In this document: positions 36,608 to 45,398 of the stretch, one piece after another
Layout of the letters: each line of letters starts with the position of its first letter
Position numbering within the stretch: position 1 is the stretch's first letter
NCBI GenBank assembly: GCA_045641625.1
Contig: JAZUHH010000081.1
Coordinates: 1 to 64,000 of the forward strand
Direction of reading: 5' to 3'
DNA length: 64,000 nucleotides
From: UBA1723 sp045641625
Lineage (GTDB): Bacteria > Bacteroidota > Bacteroidia > Bacteroidales > Paludibacteraceae
Notes under the pieces: generated by a model
Database searches by the model: none
What the model was told of the DNA's origin: nothing
The model's input: the letters and a program-made list of their open reading frames with translations, nothing else
Position numbers and translations under genes: made by a program

Positions 36608-36639
36608 TTTGGCAAGTTTCGTTATTCTTATTATATTTG
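36608..36639 (+). promoter_or_regulatory. Promoter of pabBC
   Basis: TTTG at 36608-36611, 20 bases, then TATATTTG at 36632-36639: a full match to the Bacteroidetes -33/-7 promoter with proper spacing. It predicts a start of transcription near 36646, downstream of which the first ATG is at 36678. Confidence 0.8.
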
Positions 36640-36677
36640 TATTTTAGTTATTGCTGTTACTGAAAATTGATCTCCGA

Positions 36678-38261
36678 ATGTTTTATCAAGATGTACATAT
36701 TGTTGCTGATAAGATGAATAGGTGCGCCTCTAAGAACGTTCCTTTCTTGTTTGCCTTCGATTTTGAACTTAGCGAAGCCTTGTTCATAGAGCGCCCCCAA
36801 GAGCAAGCAGAAGTCTTATTTGATACCACTTTGGGTGGAAATGGCTATGAGAATGCAAATCCCAAGTCTGTTGATGATATACATTTCGAATGCGAGACTT
36901 TCGAGTCTTACGAACAGAGGTTCAAAGTTGTGACGTGTGCATTACATAGGGGAGACAGCTTTCTTGTGAACTTGACCTCCAGAACGCCAGTAGCCCTGAA
37001 TTTGACGTTGAAAGAGATTTTCGAATGTACGTCTGCACCATATAAGTTCTATGTTCCGGAGCGTTTCGTGTGCTTCTCTCCGGAAAGATTCGTCAAGATT
37101 CAGGAAGATGGAACTATCTCTACAGATCCGATGAAAGGTACTATAGATGCGTCTTTGCCTAATGCAGAGAAGACTATATTGAACGACAGGAAGGAATCTG
37201 CAGAACATGCGACAGTGGTTGACTTGCTGAGAAACGATATCAGTATGAATGCCACAAATGTTCATGTGTCGCGATATAGGTACTTAACTTTGATAAAAGG
37301 GCAGAAGAAAAATATTCTGCAGGTAAGTTCCGAGATTATGGGAAAACTGTCGGAAGACTGGAGGTCAAAGGTTGGAAATATTTTCTTGGACATGCTCCCT
37401 GCTGGTAGTATATCGGGCGCACCAAAGAACTCGACTGTTGCAACAATAAGAAAGGCAGAAGTTACTGAAAGAGGATTCTATACCGGAGTCTTTGGCTATT
37501 TTGACGGCAGAGAATTGGACAGTGGAGTTTTAATACGCTATATCGAGCAGGGTAGTGATGGTCAATTATTCTTTCGTAGTGGTGGAGGTATAACTGCAAT
37601 GAGTGATGTCAGAAGTGAATACGAAGAGGTAAAACAAAAAATATATCTTCCAATTATGGAACCAAACTTTTCAGAAGTTATTTGTGTGCGTGATGGAGTG
37701 CTTCAGCATGTTAGTTATCACGAACAGCGTATGAAAAGGACTACACAACATATCTTTGCGTCGGATATAGTTCTTCCAGACTTGGCAAAGATGATACCAC
37801 AAGGTGCAGAAAAAGGAAAGTATAAGTGTCGTATAGTGTATGGGAAAGATATTGAATCTGTAGAGTTTTCTCCATACGAAGCAAAGATAAGGCAGTCTGT
37901 GGCAATAGCGACCGATGATAATATAGATTATACATATAAGTCAACAAATCGTGATGCATTAAGGAATCTGGTGGCTAAATCTGGTGCAGATGATGTCATA
38001 ATAATTCGTAATGGAAAAGTGACAGATGCCTCGTACTGCAATTTGGTGTTCGAAAATGACAAAGGCGAGCTGTTCACACCAAAGGACGCGCTGCTGAAAG
38101 GAACTTGTCGCCAGCGTCTTATTGACAAAGGAACTGTCAAGGAATGTGAAATCAGGAGAGAGGACATCTTTTTATACAGATTTGTATATTTTATAAATGC
38201 TATGATGGATTTGGACGAATGTCAAAAAATCGAGACAAAACAAATTATTGTGAATGTTTAA
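36678..38261 (+). CDS. pabB: Fused aminodeoxychorismate synthase component I / aminodeoxychorismate lyase
   Basis: Residues about 10-330 are the chorismate-utilising domain (PabB): TDPMKGTID, the E-H-x-x-V-V-D-L-L-R-N-D-I motif and AGSISGAPK. Residues about 335-527 are a class IV PLP lyase (PabC) with DASYCNLVF and a final KGTCRQRLID. Together they make 4-aminobenzoate from chorismate for folate synthesis; glutamine amidotransferase PabA is not in the window. The open frame extends to TTG 36651, but the promoter placement and ATG at 36678 favour the shorter form. This is the first host gene beyond the integrated element. Confidence 0.92.
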   Translation: MFYQDVHIVADKMNRCASKNVPFLFAFDFELSEALFIERPQEQAEVLFDTTLGGNGYENANPKSVDDIHFECETFESYEQRFKVVTCALHRGDSFLVNLTSRTPVALNLTLKEIFECTSAPYKFYVPERFVCFSPERFVKIQEDGTISTDPMKGTIDASLPNAEKTILNDRKESAEHATVVDLLRNDISMNATNVHVSRYRYLTLIKGQKKNILQVSSEIMGKLSEDWRSKVGNIFLDMLPAGSISGAPKNSTVATIRKAEVTERGFYTGVFGYFDGRELDSGVLIRYIEQGSDGQLFFRSGGGITAMSDVRSEYEEVKQKIYLPIMEPNFSEVICVRDGVLQHVSYHEQRMKRTTQHIFASDIVLPDLAKMIPQGAEKGKYKCRIVYGKDIESVEFSPYEAKIRQSVAIATDDNIDYTYKSTNRDALRNLVAKSGADDVIIIRNGKVTDASYCNLVFENDKGELFTPKDALLKGTCRQRLIDKGTVKECEIRREDIFLYRFVYFINAMMDLDECQKIETKQIIVNV

Positions 38262-38342
38262 ATTTGTCTATCTATTTTAAGTAAATATCTGTTGCGAAGT
38301 TAAAAACACAAGGCCATAACCTATTCTCTCAAAACTTTTTAC

Positions 38343-38350
38343 TAACTTTG
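38343..38350 (+). promoter_or_regulatory. Candidate -7 box for aroK
   Basis: TAACTTTG matches TAnnTTTG 67 bases ahead of aroK. No clear -33 box is visible. Confidence 0.5.
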
Positions 38351-38417
38351 CTCCGTCTCTGTTATTTTGGAGAATCTTTTGAATGAGTTAATTGTATAGA
38401 TAAGAGAAAAGAAAAAG

Positions 38418-38921
38418 ATGAAGCGTATATTCTTAGTTGGGTATATGGGTAGTGGCAAGACTACTATCGGCAAAATGCTTGCTGAAATGTATGGTTTGGA
38501 GTTTATGGATTTGGACCATTACATTGAGCAGAGATACTTTAAGTCGATAAATCAGATTTTCCAGGAGAAAGGAGAGGATGGGTTCCGCAGAATAGAGCGA
38601 AATCTGTTGAACGAAGTGTCGGAATTCGAAGATATTGTCATTTCTGCAGGTGGAGGAACCCCATGCTTCTTTGACAATATGGAGCTGATGAACAAGATGG
38701 GCGAGACTGTCTATCTGCAGGCTTCGGCAGAGGTGTTGTTCGACTATCTCAGAACAGCCAAGAGCGAGCGTCCTTTGTTGAGAGAGAAGACTGACGAGGA
38801 GATGCTTGTGTTCATCCGAGAGTCTTTGGCTAAGCGTGTCCCTTTCTATGAGATGGCAAAGCATACTGTCGATGCAAGAAACCTTGATATGTCCTTGTTC
38901 GACAAGCTTTTGGCTCGATAG
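38418..38921 (+). CDS. aroK: Shikimate kinase
   Basis: The 167-residue protein shows the P-loop GYMGSGKTTIG at 8-18, D-[LM]-D-x-x-I-E (substrate-binding Asp), FRRIER, the Walker B-like ISAGGGTPCF and the LID-region RPLL. It phosphorylates shikimate in the chorismate pathway, which feeds the neighbouring PabBC. Length is normal for the family. It is followed 43 bases later by guaA on the same strand. Confidence 0.96.
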   Translation: MKRIFLVGYMGSGKTTIGKMLAEMYGLEFMDLDHYIEQRYFKSINQIFQEKGEDGFRRIERNLLNEVSEFEDIVISAGGGTPCFFDNMELMNKMGETVYLQASAEVLFDYLRTAKSERPLLREKTDEEMLVFIRESLAKRVPFYEMAKHTVDARNLDMSLFDKLLAR

Positions 38922-38964
38922 TTTCCCGTCGATATTAAATTGAAGTAAAATAAAAATAAATATA

Positions 38965-40761
38965 ATGCAGGATAAGATTATAGTTCTGGATTTTGGTGGT
39001 CAGTACGCACACTTGATTGCCAATAGAGTACGCCGTTTGGGTGTATTTACTGAGATATTGCCTCCGACAGCAGCCGTAGAGGAGTTTGCCGGAGCAACAG
39101 GTATCATCTATAGTGGAGGACCTTCAAGCGTTTATGCTGAGGATGCTCCTGACTACAATCCAGAGATTCTGAATATCCCAGTTCCCAAGTTGGGAATCTG
39201 CTATGGCCACCAGTTGATGGCTTCGCAGTTGGGCGGAACCGTTCGTCCTGGTAAAGTAAAGGAGTATGGTATCGCTGACCTTTTGTTGAAGGAGCCTCAG
39301 CATCCTCTATTGAAGAATATCCCTGCCTCTTCCCCTATGTGGATGAGCCACGGAGATGCAGTAGAGAAGTTGCCAGAGGGCTACAAGATCATTGCTTCAA
39401 CTAAGGATTGCGAGATTGCCGCTGTAGCCCTTGACGAGCGCAAGATATATGGTATCCAGTTCCATCCAGAGGTGACTCACAGTAAGTTCGGTATGCAGAT
39501 CCTTGACAACTTCATCGACATCTGCGGTTGCGAGCGTACTTGGAATATGAAGAGCTACATGCCTCTAATCTCTGAGAAGATAAAGAAGGAGGTTGGCGAC
39601 AGAAAGGTGTTTCTTCTTGTTTCCGGTGGTGTTGACAGTACAGTGGCATTCGTGTTGTTGAACCGCGTGTTGGGTACTGACAGAGTTATGGGACTTCATA
39701 TCGACAACGGTATGATGCGTATGGACGAGTCAGCAAAGATCATTGACTTCTTGAAGGCTGAGGGTATGAACAACCTTCGTGTAGTTGACGCTACTGACTC
39801 ATTTTTGAGCAGACTTGAGGGCATTACAGCTCCTGAGCAGAAGCGTAAGATTATCGGAGCAACTTTCTTGGTCGTAAAGGACGAGGAGATGGCAAAGCTA
39901 AATCTTGATCCTAAGGAGTGGATGATTGCTCAGGGTACTATCTATCCAGATACAATCGAGAGCGGTGGAACAAAGAACGCTGACTTGATCAAGACTCATC
40001 ACAACCGCGTTAAAGAGGTTATGGACTTGATGGCACAGGGACTTCTTCTTGAGCCATTGGCTGACCTATACAAGGATGAGGTTCGTATGCTTGGCGAGGA
40101 GCTTGGTATTCCTCATAACCTAGTATGGCGCCACCCATTCCCTGGTCCAGGTCTTGGTGTTCGTCTGCTTTGTACAGACGGCAAGGGAGAGTTCGCTACA
40201 AATGCAGATGTTCCAGGCTTGGCAGAGTACTTGAAGGAGAATAATATAGACGGCAAGGTTCTTCCAATCAAGAGCGTAGGAGTTCAGGGTGACGGTAGAA
40301 CTTATGCACAGCCATTCCTGCTAACTACTAAGAACCTAACTTGGAAGCAGTGCGAGAAGTTCAGCACAGAGTTGGTTAACCGTTTCAAGGTTATCAACCG
40401 TGTTATCTGGCAGGTTGGTAGCGTAAGCAACGAGAACCCTAAGTTGGTAGAGCAGTACGCAACAAAGAATCATTTCGATGTTCTTCGCAAGTTCGATAAT
40501 ATCTGTACAGAGTTCTTGCAGGAAAACAACCTATACGAGTCTATTTGGCAGATGCCGGTAGTTCTTGTTCCTCTAACAGTAGAGAACAAGCCTTGTATCG
40601 TTATGCGTCCTGTAAACAGCTCTGAGGCTATGACAGCAAACTTCGCTGAGATCGACCAGAAGTTGTTGGAAGGCCTATGGGGCAGATTCGTTGCAGAAGG
40701 AGCAGGATCCTTGTGGTATGACGTTACACACAAGCCTCCTGGCACGATCGAGTGGGAGTAG
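38965..40761 (+). CDS. guaA: GMP synthase (glutamine-hydrolysing)
   Basis: The N-terminal class I amidotransferase has the nucleophile Cys in GICYGHQL and HPE in IQFHPEVTHS; the ATP pyrophosphatase domain has the P-loop SGGVDST; the C-terminal end is the usual KPPGTIEWE. It converts XMP to GMP. At 598 residues it is about 75 longer than the E. coli enzyme, the extra length falling in the C-terminal dimerisation domain (around residues 430-530), as in other long-form GMP synthases. All catalytic motifs are intact. Confidence 0.97.
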   Translation: MQDKIIVLDFGGQYAHLIANRVRRLGVFTEILPPTAAVEEFAGATGIIYSGGPSSVYAEDAPDYNPEILNIPVPKLGICYGHQLMASQLGGTVRPGKVKEYGIADLLLKEPQHPLLKNIPASSPMWMSHGDAVEKLPEGYKIIASTKDCEIAAVALDERKIYGIQFHPEVTHSKFGMQILDNFIDICGCERTWNMKSYMPLISEKIKKEVGDRKVFLLVSGGVDSTVAFVLLNRVLGTDRVMGLHIDNGMMRMDESAKIIDFLKAEGMNNLRVVDATDSFLSRLEGITAPEQKRKIIGATFLVVKDEEMAKLNLDPKEWMIAQGTIYPDTIESGGTKNADLIKTHHNRVKEVMDLMAQGLLLEPLADLYKDEVRMLGEELGIPHNLVWRHPFPGPGLGVRLLCTDGKGEFATNADVPGLAEYLKENNIDGKVLPIKSVGVQGDGRTYAQPFLLTTKNLTWKQCEKFSTELVNRFKVINRVIWQVGSVSNENPKLVEQYATKNHFDVLRKFDNICTEFLQENNLYESIWQMPVVLVPLTVENKPCIVMRPVNSSEAMTANFAEIDQKLLEGLWGRFVAEGAGSLWYDVTHKPPGTIEWE

Positions 40762-40802
40762 CAAAAAAGCCTACAACAAGAGAATATGTTATAAAATAAA
40801 AG

Positions 40803-40836
40803 CTCCCCGTTGCTGTTTGGCAACGGGGAGTTTTTT
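40803..40836 (+). terminator. Terminator of guaA
   Basis: CTCCCCGTTGC / GCAACGGGGAG with a 6-base loop, followed by TTTTTT. A strong intrinsic terminator. Confidence 0.95.
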
Positions 40837-40924
40837 ATTTGGTGTTTTGGACTTTATTCTTTATTGGTGTCCGCTAAACTTGAATATGCATGCCAATAAC
40901 TGATAAGGTAATCACTCAGAAACA

Positions 40925-40960
40925 AAAATGTGGAGGGTTTTACTAACCCCTCCACATTTT
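40925..40960. terminator. Terminator of the T9SS protein gene
   Basis: AAAATGTGGAGGG and CCCTCCACATTTT are perfect complements around a 10-base loop, just after the stop of the minus-strand gene 40978-43866. Confidence 0.92.
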
Positions 40961-40977
40961 GTCTGATTTTTTATCTA

Positions 40978-43866
40978 TTATCTGTTGATAACAAGTTTGT
41001 GTACACTTGTTTCTCCATCCACAGTCGTGCGAACTATATAAAGTCCGTTAGGAAGTTTAGAAGTGTCAATATTCTTGTTGTTGCTTTTCTTTACTATCTC
41101 GCCGGCGATATTAAGAATCTCAACCTTCTCGACGCTTCCCTCAGCAACTACATTAGTCTTGTTTGAGGCTGGGTTAGGAGTGATAGAAACCGTCTTTGCT
41201 GAAGTTTTGGTCAAAGAAGTCTCTACCTTAGGGTTCGCGATGACCTTGATGCTGTCATAAACAAAGCAGTCAACTTCTTTAGGGAAGTCCATATCTTTTA
41301 CAAGTAGGTAGTAAGTGTCTGCATCCTCGTATGCGACATTCAAAGATGTTGTTGCATCTCCCGACTTGTAGTCGATGCCATATATTGCAGGAGCATCAGG
41401 ACTTCCCTTGTGCCAAGTTGCGATATACTCTTTGTCTGCGAAGTATTCTATACTTGAGACAAACTCGTCTGTTGTAAGGTGAGCAACCTCGCCAAAGTTA
41501 AGTTTTACTGACTTCTCTTTAGAATCGTTAGTCTCAATCTTTGTGTCTTCGTTTGCAGCAATGATGTTTGCCTGCTTAACAGGCACGCACATGGCACAGT
41601 TTATTGACGCTACTACAGGAATGTGCGAGATTGAGACACTGCGACAAGGAGATAGGGCATATTGTTTAGTCCAAGATTTGTCTATTCTCAAATCTGAATA
41701 CTCTCCCACAACAACACGGAAGTAGATGTTCTTGCCGTACTCTAATTTAGAGAATATCTTGTCCCAGTATTTGTTGATATCTACATCGAAGCGGTCGGAT
41801 TCTATTACCTCGTCGCTGTGGATTGTTTCCCATTTTATCCTGTTTGTTGCACTCTCCTTACTTGGGTCGTCAAATGTATATTGATATACAAATCCAAGTT
41901 TTTTGTTAGAATCCTTCATGCCATAAGAGTATGTGTAGAAATTTTCTACGCTCTTTGTAGTAATAGCTTTAAGATATAGTATGTTCTCTACACAAAGATC
42001 AAATGGTGAGGAGCCCGAATTTGTTTCTGCGTCTAAGCTTATGTCAGGTGGAGTGCATACAGCCATGAATATGTTGTCGATAGCGTAGTCTCTTCCTTCA
42101 CTTGCATCTTCTACATCAATGTGTCTCAATTTTAGTTTGGCGCTAATTTCAGACGCGCCGCCAACATCAGAAGGAGAAAGAGTGAATTGTTTTCTCGCTG
42201 TTACCCAGCTATCCGCACCACTTCCGAATGTGTTGTCTGCACTTGCGAGTACATTTCCGTTATGTTCCAGATATATTTCAATATGTCCGGGCCATTCTGA
42301 AATAGAAGCGAAATCGGCTCCGAAAGAGATTTCTTTACCTGTGCATAGATGGTCAATGTCAATCTCGAAGAATTCATCTTGGCTTCCGTCATCCAGAAGG
42401 TCAAACTGAAGCATTCCTCCAGTTATAGTGCCTGAGTTGTCGTATTTAACACCGCCAGGGTAGCCTCCGAATTTAGAAACAACATATACACCATGGTTGA
42501 ACAATTCGGGTGACTTACCTCCAGCCATCGGAACATTCAGTTTTGCTCCATTTGCCTCGATGTTGTATGTTCTAGCGTAAGGAATTTTTATATCCATACC
42601 GTGGGACTGTGATGCGTGGCGCTGTTCTGCTGGAATTGTTTCTGTGTGTGTTATTCCATAAATGTCAGTCCACTCGTAAGTCTCGTCATCAATGAAATTT
42701 CCGAAATCGTCATGGTATATGTAAGTCATAGCCATAGGGATTCCTTCGTCATTTGCACAGCAGTTTTCTGATTTTACTACAAATGAAGAAGAACTTGGCT
42801 TACAGCCAGGCAAAGTAACCTCGCAAGATATTTTATATTCTGTTTCAGGCAGTTCAGGAATAAACACGAATGATTCTTTGTTTGATGTTTCACCTGTTAC
42901 CTCCTCTTTCCATAGGATATTCGTTCCAAATGGATAAGATTTCTTGGTTTTAAGGATTAGGGGCTGCTGAGGACAGAAGTTTCCCGAAGCCTGTATTGAT
43001 GGCTGGATAGTTCCCTCGATTTGGATGTTGTCAATTCCAACAGGAATCTGGAAACAGTCGGAATTACGGAAGAAGTAGAATGTAATGCTTCCTGTTTCAG
43101 GTACAACTGCACTGTGAGTTATTGTTGAACTTCCTCCATATATAACACTTTTTGTGGTGGGTTCAATGCCAGAAAGCATCAAGGCATTGTTATACATAGT
43201 GTTGAATCTAACGTCCTTGTCACTTGAAACGACACCAAATTCCAAAGCGTTACCATTTATGCTTGAATTTAAAGCACTATAGTTGTATTTTGTGATGAAG
43301 TCTCTTACATCCTTGCCAGACTCTATAAGGTTCTTGAAATATGTTTCGTCAAGCAGGTTGTGCAGAGTGAATGTCAATTGCACCTTGCTACCTGGCTTAA
43401 GGTCAGTGACTGTATAGCTCAAAATCGGACACAAAGCCGCAGAGCCAACGTTCACAAACATATTGTTTGACGACTCGTTTGCCTTGAAGAATGGGTGTAT
43501 CAGTTTAGGCTGAGCCGTAATTGCCGACAATCCATATTGAGCAGGTTTCCCGTCTGCCGATAAATTAGGCAGGTGGAAAATTTGGTCAACATTGCTCATG
43601 TCGCTACTGCTTTTTGTGCTCATGGAAGATGTGCCAGCAACCTGTGTTGCAGAACTCAAGTCTATATAAGCCTTTTTACTGCAGAGTTTGTCAACGTCAA
43701 GCTCCTCGTTGTACCATCCGCCTTCCTCATTGTCGGATGTCAGGATTGGACTGCAAAGTTTTTCCTTTGTGTCAAAGTCGGTTCCGGCAACAATGCACTG
43801 AGCAAAAGCTGAAGATGCAGTTGTTAGTAAAACTGTCGAAAGCGACAAAATCTTCTTTAACTTCAT
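40978..43866 (-). CDS. T9SS-exported multidomain surface protein
   Basis: About 962 residues with a signal peptide (MKLKKILSLSTVLL...SAFAQ) and a type A T9SS sorting domain at the C-terminus (SITPNPASNKTNV...GLYIVRTTVDGETSVHKLVI). Middle parts look like beta-sandwich domains, including a carbohydrate-binding-like jelly roll near residues 195-290 and another near 490-620, joined by Cys pairs (GNFCPQQPL, ENCCAND). Secreted or anchored at the cell surface. Substrate is unknown. The ATG at 43866 starts the signal peptide; the frame's first ATG is five codons earlier. Confidence 0.87.
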   Translation of the reverse strand: MKLKKILSLSTVLLTTASSAFAQCIVAGTDFDTKEKLCSPILTSDNEEGGWYNEELDVDKLCSKKAYIDLSSATQVAGTSSMSTKSSSDMSNVDQIFHLPNLSADGKPAQYGLSAITAQPKLIHPFFKANESSNNMFVNVGSAALCPILSYTVTDLKPGSKVQLTFTLHNLLDETYFKNLIESGKDVRDFITKYNYSALNSSINGNALEFGVVSSDKDVRFNTMYNNALMLSGIEPTTKSVIYGGSSTITHSAVVPETGSITFYFFRNSDCFQIPVGIDNIQIEGTIQPSIQASGNFCPQQPLILKTKKSYPFGTNILWKEEVTGETSNKESFVFIPELPETEYKISCEVTLPGCKPSSSSFVVKSENCCANDEGIPMAMTYIYHDDFGNFIDDETYEWTDIYGITHTETIPAEQRHASQSHGMDIKIPYARTYNIEANGAKLNVPMAGGKSPELFNHGVYVVSKFGGYPGGVKYDNSGTITGGMLQFDLLDDGSQDEFFEIDIDHLCTGKEISFGADFASISEWPGHIEIYLEHNGNVLASADNTFGSGADSWVTARKQFTLSPSDVGGASEISAKLKLRHIDVEDASEGRDYAIDNIFMAVCTPPDISLDAETNSGSSPFDLCVENILYLKAITTKSVENFYTYSYGMKDSNKKLGFVYQYTFDDPSKESATNRIKWETIHSDEVIESDRFDVDINKYWDKIFSKLEYGKNIYFRVVVGEYSDLRIDKSWTKQYALSPCRSVSISHIPVVASINCAMCVPVKQANIIAANEDTKIETNDSKEKSVKLNFGEVAHLTTDEFVSSIEYFADKEYIATWHKGSPDAPAIYGIDYKSGDATTSLNVAYEDADTYYLLVKDMDFPKEVDCFVYDSIKVIANPKVETSLTKTSAKTVSITPNPASNKTNVVAEGSVEKVEILNIAGEIVKKSNNKNIDTSKLPNGLYIVRTTVDGETSVHKLVINR

Positions 43867-44013
43867 AATTTTTCTAAACAATAATTTCTAAGTGCAAAAT
43901 TATATATTAACTCCAAGAAATCAAGACTTTAAGATAACTTATTTGACTCGAGTTGTTAAAATTAGTTAAATAAAAGTTCCGGGATTTGAGATGGAGAACA
44001 CATAGAAAAAATA

Positions 44014-44040
44014 AAGGTCCGCAGAAAATCTGCGAACCTT
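44014..44040 (-). terminator. Terminator of the rpmB operon
   Basis: AAGGT-C-CGCAG / CTGCG-A-ACCTT with one mismatch and a 5-base loop. On the minus strand it is followed by TTTATTTTTT. Confidence 0.88.
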
Positions 44041-44065
44041 AGAGTGTAAATATCTCGAAGAAATA

Positions 44066-44221
44066 TTACTTCTTTGCTAAGAACTCCTTAACATTGTCGT
44101 TGTGTACCATAGTCTCCTCGAAGATGTAAGCACCAGTCTTTGGGCTCTTAACCATCTTGATAACCTTAGCGTATGAACGACCCTCACCTGTCTGCAATGA
44201 TGCAACCGCTTTCTTTGCCAT
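44066..44221 (-). CDS. DUF4295 family small protein of ribosomal cluster
   Basis: A 51-residue basic protein (MAKKAVASLQTG...IKMVKSPKTGAYIFEE) typical of DUF4295, which in Bacteroidetes nearly always follows rpmG. Function is not established; a ribosome-associated role is often supposed from position. It starts 34 bases after rpmG and ends before a terminator. It is below common length cut-offs and easily missed. The ftsY gene often found next in this cluster is absent here. Confidence 0.92.
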   Translation of the reverse strand: MAKKAVASLQTGEGRSYAKVIKMVKSPKTGAYIFEETMVHNDNVKEFLAKK

Positions 44222-44255
44222 GACTTATTTAGTTAAATGGTTTGAAACTATGTTA

Positions 44256-44444
44256 TTACTTAATCTCCTTGTGGATTGTGTATCTCTTAAGGAATGGGTT
44301 GAACTTCTTCAACTCAAGACGCTCTGGAGTGTTCTTGCGGTTCTTAGTTGTGATGTAACGTGACATTCCTGGAACACCGCTCTCCTTCTGCTCTGTACAC
44401 TCAAGAATAACCTGAATTCTATTCTCTTTGCTCTTCTTTGCCAT
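44256..44444 (-). CDS. rpmG: 50S ribosomal protein L33
   Basis: The 62-residue protein has the L33 features MAKKSKENRIQVILECTEQ, YITTKNRKNTPERLELKK and FNPFLKRYTIHKEIK. The zinc-binding Cys pairs of some L33 proteins are missing, so this is the Cys-minus form. It belongs to the rpmB-rpmG-DUF4295 operon. Confidence 0.97.
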   Translation of the reverse strand: MAKKSKENRIQVILECTEQKESGVPGMSRYITTKNRKNTPERLELKKFNPFLKRYTIHKEIK

Positions 44445-44468
44445 TTCTGTTTCCTCCGATGATTAAGA

Positions 44469-44702
44469 TTACATAAGACCCTTCTGTGCAGCCTCTACTA
44501 GTGCAGCATCAAGACCCTTCTTATTGATTGTACGAAGACCCTTAGCTGAGACCTTAAGCTCGATCCAGCAATCCTGCTCTGGCCAGTAGAACTTCTTTGT
44601 CTTCAAGTTAACGTTAAAGAGTCTATGTGTTCTTCTCTTTGAGTGAGATACATTGTTACCGTTCTGTGCGGTTTTGCCTGTAAGCTGACAAACTCTTGAC
44701 AT
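44469..44702 (-). CDS. rpmB: 50S ribosomal protein L28
   Basis: The 77-residue protein starts MSRVCQLTGKTAQNGNNVSHSKRRT as in L28, with the normal length and the KGLRTINKKGL end. It is the first gene of the operon with rpmG 24 bases downstream, and has a long untranslated leader up to a promoter near 44896. Confidence 0.97.
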   Translation of the reverse strand: MSRVCQLTGKTAQNGNNVSHSKRRTHRLFNVNLKTKKFYWPEQDCWIELKVSAKGLRTINKKGLDAALVEAAQKGLM

Positions 44703-44895
44703 TTTGAATAAATCTTTAAATGTTTATTACTTAAGAATATTTTGATTCTTAGGCTCTGAATCTTCCATCTTTGAAAGTAGCGTAACTATCAGAGACCTTC
44801 GAGAAAAACATTCGTTTTTATATCCTTACCAAATAATATAATAAGTATAACCCCGCAATTACCCTTTGTGGAGAGGGTATCCACGAAATCGACTG
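44703..44895 (-). promoter_or_regulatory. Long 5' leader of the L28-L33 operon
   Basis: Between the -7 box at 44896-44903 and the rpmB start lie about 190 untranslated bases. A hairpin TAAGAAT/ATTCTTA (about 44734-44748) stands some 30 bases ahead of the rpmB start, and a small ACCC...GGGT hairpin lies near 44861-44878. Leaders of this kind often carry feedback sites for ribosomal proteins; no match to a known class is visible. Confidence 0.45.
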
Positions 44896-44903
44896 CAAAA
44901 TTA
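44896..44903 (-). promoter_or_regulatory. Candidate -7 box of the rpmB operon
   Basis: Minus-strand TAATTTTG fits TAnnTTTG. It lies just after the stop of pncC. Confidence 0.55.
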
Positions 44904-44914
44904 CAGAAAAATTT

Positions 44915-45382
44915 TTATTTTGCAAGAGAAAGTAGCATAAAAAATGCTTTTTCTGTCGCCTTTTCTATGATTTCTGCTCTGTTGCCGTTGAAATGATGGC
45001 ATTCTGCGATAGTTTCGGACGGGCTGGAAGCCGATATCCATACTGTTCCGACAGGCTTTTCCGCAGATCCTCCACCGGGACCGGCAATTCCGGAAGTTGC
45101 GACTGCAAACTCTGCGCCGGTTATCCTTCTTGCGCCCTCGCTCATTTCACGGACAACGCTTTCGCTAACCGCCCCGTCACGTTCGATGTTCTCTTTGTTC
45201 ACTCCAAGCACACCCGTTTTGACTTCGTTGGCATAAGAGACTACGCCGCCAAGGTAGTAGGCCGAACTGCTCGCCATCAAAGTTATGTTGTGGGCGATAT
45301 TTCCGCCGGTACAGCTTTCCGCAGTGGCCAGAGTGTAGCCTTTCTCCGAGAATATCTTGTGAATTTCCTGTGCGATCATCAT
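44915..45382 (-). CDS. pncC: Nicotinamide-nucleotide amidase (CinA C-terminal family)
   Basis: A 155-residue stand-alone CinA C-terminal domain: TAESCTGGNIAH (catalytic Ser region), YYLGGVVSYANEVK, and TSGIAGPGGGSAEKPVGTV. It deamidates nicotinamide mononucleotide to nicotinate mononucleotide in pyridine nucleotide recycling. Full length for the single-domain form. It follows prfB by 16 bases and is probably transcribed with it. Confidence 0.93.
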   Translation of the reverse strand: MMIAQEIHKIFSEKGYTLATAESCTGGNIAHNITLMASSSAYYLGGVVSYANEVKTGVLGVNKENIERDGAVSESVVREMSEGARRITGAEFAVATSGIAGPGGGSAEKPVGTVWISASSPSETIAECHHFNGNRAEIIEKATEKAFFMLLSLAK

Positions 45383-45398
45383 AGGGTTTATGCTGTTG

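Noticed and set aside
36651..36677. TTG start for pabBC
   Set aside because: Promoter boxes at 36608-36639 put transcription start close to it and ATG 36678 gives a typical N-terminus.
38965..40761. GuaA extra length as a fusion
   Set aside because: The excess is within the dimerisation domain and agrees with known long-form GMP synthases.
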